From Bacteroidaceae bacterium (GTDB lineage: Bacteria; Bacteroidota; Bacteroidia; Bacteroidales; Bacteroidaceae), in the NCBI GenBank assembly GCA_900771425.1, contig CAAGNV010000085.1, positions 1 to 27,663 on the forward strand: 27,663 nt of DNA, written 5' to 3'. Shown here piece by piece: positions 24,501 to 27,663 of this stretch. Numbering within the stretch: the stretch's first letter is position 1; each line of letters opens with the position of its first letter. A program made the translations under genes and the position numbers. The notes beneath the pieces were generated by a model. It was not told the origin of the DNA. It saw nothing but the letters and a program-made list of their open reading frames with translations, and did not search any database.

Positions 24501-24632
24501 GAAGCAGTGGCGTTTTATGCCAGAAGCAGTGTACGTTCGACCCCGAAGCACCATATGTTCGGACTCAAAAATCCACAGCTTCGGACACGAAAGACCATAT
24601 GTTCGGACACAAAACACCATTGCTTCCAGGGA
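24501..24632 (+). repeat. 22-bp tandem repeat array C (mixed cores)
   Basis: Six units with exact 22-bp spacing start at 24501, 24523, 24545, 24567, 24589 and 24611. The 10-bp cores are GTGGCGTTTT, GTGTACGTTC, CCATATGTTC, CCACAGCTTC, CCATATGTTC and CCATTGCTTC. The linkers include GACCCCGAAGCA, GGACTCAAAAAT and GGACACGAAAGA. The array lies between the alaS terminator and the dnaB promoter and has no open frame of repeat period. Linker GACCCCGAAGCA is almost the same as the linkers in array B read on the minus strand. Confidence 0.9.
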
Positions 24633-24736
24633 GGAATAACACATCATCAAGCAAAAACACGCATCTTGCCTTGTAAATAATTCCATCAATTCTTAATGCT
24701 TTGCCTTTCAGATGATAAAGACCGCGGTGTGGGGTA

Positions 24737-24770
24737 GTTGTTAACGTTTTCGACACCACTTGTCAACAAC
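24737..24770. other. Inverted repeat upstream of dnaB
   Basis: GTTGTTAAC (24737-24745) and GTCAACAAC (24762-24770) pair over nine positions with one wobble around a 16-nt loop. The nearby words TTTTCGAC, TGTCGAAT and TTTCGACT repeat a TCGA-centred theme about 50 bases before the dnaB promoter. This could be an operator; no regulator is known to me. No match to a DnaA box (TTATCCACA) was found. Confidence 0.45.
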
Positions 24771-24820
24771 CTGTCGAATACTTTCGACTTCTTCATGATG
24801 CTTATGACCGAGAAAAGTAT

Positions 24821-24828
24821 TAACTTTG
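24821..24828 (+). promoter_or_regulatory. Bacteroidetes -7 box for dnaB
   Basis: TAACTTTG, an exact TAnnTTTG match, 27 bases before the ATG at 24856. No clear -33 element. Confidence 0.6.
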
Positions 24829-24855
24829 CTCTCCGAAACGGAATGAGAATAATGT

Positions 24856-26394
24856 ATGCCTACCACTAATAATAAACGAACAAATTCAAGAAAGACAAAG
24901 ACGGAACAGCCAATTGTCATCAACGAAATCGGGCGTCAGCAACCGCAGGCACTTGATTTTGAAGAGGCTGTGTTAGGCGCATGTCTGATAGAGAAAGAAG
25001 CATTGGCACAGGTCAGCGATACGTTGCGGCCTGAATCGTTCTACGATACCAAGCATCAAATAATCTTTCGCGCCATTCGCCAGCTTGCGGCCGAAAACAA
25101 ACCGATTGACATACTGACCGTAACCAATCTCCTGCGTGAGAGCGGTGACCTCGAAGACGCTGGAGGCGTGTACTATATAGCCGAACTCAGTCAGAAGGTA
25201 CTGTCGTCTGCACATATTGAATTTCACGCGCAGGTGGTGGCACAGAAGTCACTCGCACGCCAACTGATTACCTATGCAAGCGGAGTGTTGCGCGATGCCT
25301 TCGACGAGGGTCAGGACGTACAGGAACTCATGCAGCATGCTGAAGGTAAACTCTTTGAACTCTCGAAGACCAACATGAAGAAAGACTTCACGCAGATTGA
25401 TCCTGTTATCTTCGAGGCATATAAAACCCTGGAAAAAGCCGCAAGCAGCGGCGGTGGGCTGTCGGGTATCCCTTCAGGCTTCGACCGTCTCGACGAAATC
25501 ACCAACGGATGGCAAAGGTCCGACCTCATTATCATCGCTGCACGTCCTGCAATGGGAAAGACCGCATTCGTGCTTTCGATGGCAAAGAACATAACAGTTG
25601 ACTACAGACGGCCTGTGGCAATGTTCTCACTCGAAATGTCGAACCTCCAGCTCGTCAACCGTCTTATCGTCAATGTTTGCGAAATATCAGGCGACAAAAT
25701 ACGAAGTGGACGACTCGCTCCATACGAATGGACACAGCTCAACCAACGAATAACAAAATTGCAAGGCGCACCACTTTACATCGATGATACCCCATCGCTG
25801 TCAGTATTCGAACTCAGAACGAAAGCGAGCCGACTGGTACGCGAACACAATGTGGAACTCATCATCATCGACTACCTCCAGCTGATGAATGCGTCAGGCA
25901 TGAGTTACAACAGCCGACAGGAAGAAGTATCGACCATATCACGCTCGCTGAAACAACTCGCAAAGGAACTCAATATTCCGATTATTGCACTCTCGCAGCT
26001 TAACCGTGGAGTTGAGACACGATCGGCCGACCCTGACAACCCAGACAGCAAACGACCACAACTCTCTGACCTTCGTGAGTCAGGAGCCATTGAGCAAGAT
26101 GCCGACATGGTGTGCATGATACACCGACCGGAGTATTATCATATCATGAAAGATAATCACAACCGATCAACGAAAGGCATGGCAGAAATCATCGTTGCCA
26201 AGCACCGTAACGGACAAGTCGGCGACGTCACGCTTCGCTTCATCGGCGATTACGCACGCTTTGCCAATGCCGACGACGCCTCGTACGTGGCACCAGGAAT
26301 GGAAGACGAACCAATCATGTCTGCAATGGACGGTCCAATCGACAGCTCTCAGTTGGACAATTTACCACCAGTAGGTGATGATGCTCCATTCTGA
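24856..26394 (+). CDS. dnaB: Replicative DNA helicase
   Basis: Hexameric ring helicase that unwinds DNA at the fork and recruits primase. It has 512 residues, a little longer than E. coli (471), because of a basic N-terminal extension (about 1-30) and an acidic tail (about 480-512). The N-terminal helical domain is ALDFEEAVLGACLIEKEAL to about 180, followed by a linker. The RecA-like ATPase domain has Walker A ARPAMGKTAF at 229-238, MFSLEMS, the Walker B-type LIIIDYLQLM, and ALSQLNRGVETR with SDLRESGAIEQDAD. There is no intein interruption. It has its own promoter. Confidence 0.98.
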   Translation: MPTTNNKRTNSRKTKTEQPIVINEIGRQQPQALDFEEAVLGACLIEKEALAQVSDTLRPESFYDTKHQIIFRAIRQLAAENKPIDILTVTNLLRESGDLEDAGGVYYIAELSQKVLSSAHIEFHAQVVAQKSLARQLITYASGVLRDAFDEGQDVQELMQHAEGKLFELSKTNMKKDFTQIDPVIFEAYKTLEKAASSGGGLSGIPSGFDRLDEITNGWQRSDLIIIAARPAMGKTAFVLSMAKNITVDYRRPVAMFSLEMSNLQLVNRLIVNVCEISGDKIRSGRLAPYEWTQLNQRITKLQGAPLYIDDTPSLSVFELRTKASRLVREHNVELIIIDYLQLMNASGMSYNSRQEEVSTISRSLKQLAKELNIPIIALSQLNRGVETRSADPDNPDSKRPQLSDLRESGAIEQDADMVCMIHRPEYYHIMKDNHNRSTKGMAEIIVAKHRNGQVGDVTLRFIGDYARFANADDASYVAPGMEDEPIMSAMDGPIDSSQLDNLPPVGDDAPF

Positions 26395-26397
26395 TTA

Positions 26398-26420
26398 CAC
26401 CTTATTATATATAATAGGTG
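26398..26420 (+). other. AT-rich hairpin just after dnaB
   Basis: CACCTTATTAT and ATAATAGGTG pair with one bulged T, starting four bases after the stop codon. No T-run follows, so it may stabilise the 3' end and not terminate. Confidence 0.5.
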
Positions 26421-26647
26421 CGGCATGATTGATAAAAAAGTCCGCTTTACATCTGCGTCTTAATATACAGTCAAGAACCGATACGCCGTGACGAACCAAT
26501 ACGACGATAAAATCACAACCGAAATAAATAGAATGCATAAAAGCATAAATAAACGCTCTAAAATATAAATTTCAAATAACGGCACGAGAAAAGCCTGAAT
26601 TGAATGAAATAAATATACATTTTCTCACTTTATCAATTTGTTTTCCC
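26421..26647. other. Non-coding AT-rich stretch between dnaB and an orphan terminator
   Basis: No convincing gene, promoter box or tRNA is seen. A small ATGC/GCAT stem lies near 26534-26547. A 61-codon frame starting at 26600 has no family resemblance and reads through the terminator hairpin. The stretch could be a long dnaB 3' untranslated region or hold a small RNA. Confidence 0.4.
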
Positions 26648-26690
26648 GTGAGTGCTTGTTGTGAAACACGTACTCACATTTTTTTTGTTT
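26648..26690 (+). terminator. Strong intrinsic terminator upstream of the tRNA operon
   Basis: GTGAGT (26648-26653) pairs with ACTCAC (26672-26677) and the stem extends inward through TGTT/AACA with two mismatches, giving about 13 positions. It is followed at once by a long T-run and GTTTT. It lies about 255 bases downstream of dnaB, so it may end that transcript or an unrecognised small RNA. Confidence 0.75.
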
Positions 26691-26777
26691 TATGCCCTAC
26701 TTTACCACCAAATACAACCGATTTTATGCCCAAATCAAAGAAATTTGCACTAAAAATGAAAAAAAGTCGCAAATGTG

Positions 26778-26808
26778 TTTGGTAGGTCAGAAAAAAGTAC
26801 TACCTTTG
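26778..26808 (+). promoter_or_regulatory. Promoter of the tRNA operon
   Basis: TTTG (26778-26781) and TACCTTTG (26801-26808) are separated by 19 bases, the ideal spacing for the Bacteroidetes primary sigma factor. The transcript start would lie about 30 bases before tRNA-Val. Confidence 0.75.
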
Positions 26809-26849
26809 CACTCGCTTTCGGAAAGGAACTCCTACGAGAGCAACAACGA

Positions 26850-26924
26850 GGGCGTTTAGCTCAGCTGGTTTAGAGCATCTGCCTTACAAGCAGAGGGTCG
26901 GCGGTTCGAATCCGTCAACGCCCA
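26850..26924 (+). tRNA. tRNA-Val (anticodon TAC)
   Basis: Acceptor stem GGGCGTT pairs with AACGCCC. The anticodon stem TCTGC/GCAGA encloses loop CTTACAA with anticodon TAC at 26885-26887. The T arm GGCGG-TTCGAAT-CCGTC is normal. CCA is not encoded. First of four tRNA genes in one unit. Confidence 0.96.
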
Positions 26925-27015
26925 CGAAAGTGGAAGAAAGGATAGCCGAAAGGCAATCAATTTCAGAATACGAAAGTGGAAGAAAGGATAGCCGAAAGGC
27001 AATCAATTTCAGAAC
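26924..27015 (+). repeat. 46-bp direct tandem duplication in the tRNA spacer
   Basis: Two copies (26924-26969 and 26970-27015) are identical apart from the last base and are followed by the first six bases of a third. The first copy begins at the discriminator base of tRNA-Val. The unit contains a small GCC-GAAA-GGC hairpin. Confidence 0.92.
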
Positions 27016-27026
27016 ACGAAAAATAT

Positions 27027-27100
27027 GGCTCGCTAGCTCAACTGAATAGAGCATTTGACTACGGATCAAAAGGTTATAGGTTTGAATCCTATGCGAGTCA
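27027..27100 (+). tRNA. tRNA-Arg (anticodon ACG)
   Basis: Acceptor GGCTCGC pairs with GCGAGTC. The anticodon stem TTTGA/TCAAA encloses loop CTACGGA with anticodon ACG at 27061-27063. The first base is expected to be edited to inosine by TadA to read CGU, CGC and CGA. CCA is not encoded. Confidence 0.95.
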
Positions 27101-27162
27101 CAACAAGAAAGAGATGTAAAGAGATACATCAGTAACATTGAAATCTTGAACCAATAAGTGTC

Positions 27163-27245
27163 GGGCATATTCCAGAGTGGCCAAATGGGGCAGACTGTAA
27201 ATCTGCTGGTTTTCACCTTCGGTGGTTCGAATCCATCTGTGCCCA
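27163..27245 (+). tRNA. tRNA-Tyr (anticodon GTA), long variable arm
   Basis: Acceptor GGGCATA pairs with TGTGCCC. The anticodon stem GCAGA/TCTGC encloses loop CTGTAAA with anticodon GTA at 27197-27199. The extra arm and 83-base length fit a class II bacterial tRNA-Tyr. The A following the anticodon is a possible MiaA target. CCA is not encoded. Confidence 0.96.
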
Positions 27246-27319
27246 CACTTTAGTAGAGATAGGACCCATTCCTATCAATACACATCGTGCAAAGAGGTTA
27301 ATGCCTCAACAACAAGTCT

Positions 27320-27392
27320 GCGGAAGTAGCTCAGTTGATAGAGCACTAGCCTTCCAAGCTGGGGGTCGCGGGTTTGAGCCCCGTTTTCCGCT
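27320..27392 (+). tRNA. tRNA-Gly (anticodon TCC)
   Basis: Acceptor GCGGAAG pairs with TTTCCGC. The anticodon stem CTAGC/GCTGG encloses loop CTTCCAA with anticodon TCC at 27353-27355. The T arm GCGGG/CCCGT is normal. CCA is not encoded. Last gene of the tRNA unit. Confidence 0.95.
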
Positions 27393-27411
27393 CAACGTTA
27401 TATTAAGGAAC

Positions 27412-27442
27412 GGAAGGTTGTCGACAGCGGCAACCTTTTTTA
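27412..27442 (+). terminator. Intrinsic terminator of the tRNA operon
   Basis: AAGGTTG (27414-27420) pairs with CAACCTT (27431-27437), and the stem runs into a T-tract. Confidence 0.8.
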
Positions 27443-27522
27443 TTTATCACCACGCAGCCGGCCAGTAGCCACCGAGGGGAAAGCAGGCCGCAAGCCGCTG
27501 CCAAACACACGACAAACATCAC

Positions 27523-27663
27523 ATGAGAAAGAAAGCCACAACAGAAGCCGCAGCAGAGGTTACGGACCTGAAGGCCAAGAAGAAGGCCGGCGTTCCCCAC
27601 CGCTATCTGGAGGGCAAGAATGTTGCCCTGATCTTTGAGAAGACCTCCACCCGTACCCGCTGC
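27523..27663 (+). CDS. argF: Ornithine carbamoyltransferase fragment, truncated by window end
   Basis: 47 residues are visible from the ATG at 27523 to the window end. Residues 16-47 (DLKAKKKAGVPHRYLEGKNV, then ALIFEKTSTRTRC) match ornithine carbamoyltransferase, including the carbamoyl-phosphate-binding STRTR motif, so they are the early part of that enzyme (carbamoyl phosphate plus ornithine to citrulline). The usual first 25-30 residues, with a motif like LLDFTPEEI, are absent. They are replaced by MRKKATTEAAAEVT, which I do not recognise. The frame upstream is closed by a TAG about 65 bases before the ATG. Codon use (CTG, GCC, CGC, ACC) and GC content differ from the rest of the window, and the protein resembles Clostridia-type enzymes more than the N-acyl-ornithine form usual in Bacteroidales. 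It could be a transferred gene, a broken gene or a chimeric contig end. Confidence 0.6.
   Translation, partial: MRKKATTEAAAEVTDLKAKKKAGVPHRYLEGKNVALIFEKTSTRTRC

Noticed and set aside
24680..24855. Replication origin near dnaB
   Set aside because: The inverted repeat and TCGA words are suggestive, but no DnaA boxes, AT-rich unwinding element series or dnaA/dnaN neighbours are seen.
26600..26785. 61-residue small protein upstream of the tRNA operon
   Set aside because: It crosses a strong intrinsic terminator, has no start signal and looks like random translation of AT-rich DNA.
26924..27015. Attachment-site pair from an integrated element at the tRNA
   Set aside because: The copies are directly adjacent with nothing between them and no integrase is present. 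A simple tandem duplication explains them.

Overview
The window reads as a chromosomal stretch of a Bacteroidales bacterium, most likely Prevotella or a close relative. The reasons are several. The -7 promoter boxes follow the Bacteroidetes form TAnnTTTG, and most genes lack a clear Shine-Dalgarno sequence. LpxC is fused to FabZ, which is typical of the phylum. The four tRNA genes do not encode their CCA ends. The families present (pyruvate:ferredoxin oxidoreductase, DUF4369 lipoprotein, PL10 pectate lyase, membrane-anchored AraC regulator) fit the same assignment. Species-level placement is inference.

Layout. 1-2130: C-terminal 709 residues of a pyruvate:ferredoxin oxidoreductase, then a strong terminator. 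2377-3048 (-): MTA/SAH nucleosidase, divergent from a small outer-membrane beta-barrel-like protein (3203-3904). 4342-11743: a long same-strand block: lpxD, lpxC-fabZ, lpxA (lipid A and fatty acid synthesis), an acidic IS1096-passenger/pRiA4b-ORF3-like protein, miaA, a DUF1846 protein and a seven-helix AraC-type regulator. 11896-16187: a beta-helix lipoprotein, tagaturonate reductase and a secreted PL10 pectate lyase, which suggests pectin and galacturonate use. 16564-18866: folA and a DUF4369 lipoprotein on the minus strand, divergent from thyA, so both halves of the folate/dTMP cycle sit together. 18880-21628: three family-2 glycosyltransferases around a divergent promoter pair. 21726-26394: alaS and dnaB. 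26850-27392: tRNA-Val, -Arg, -Tyr and -Gly in one transcription unit with its own promoter and terminator. 27523-27663: a truncated, differently composed ornithine carbamoyltransferase fragment that runs off the end and may be an assembly artefact.

The most unusual signal is not a gene. Three separate intergenic regions (3972-4125, 16309-16445, 24501-24632) carry tandem arrays with an exact 22-bp period. All three are built from the same parts: a 12-bp linker close to GACCCCGAAGCA and a 10-bp core drawn from a few word types (GTGTACGTTC, CCATATGTTC, CCACTGCTTC). One array is a single homogenised type. The other two mix types, and one of them is inverted relative to the rest. They have no spacers and are not coding, because 22 is not a multiple of three. 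They look like a dispersed, modular intergenic repeat family of unknown function.

Other points worth attention: near-leaderless promoters for two divergent glycosyltransferases, a G-depleted leader between lpxA and the miaA segment, a 46-bp duplication inside the tRNA operon, an orphan intrinsic terminator downstream of dnaB, a heptamer repeat in the thyA leader, and the foreign-looking argF end.
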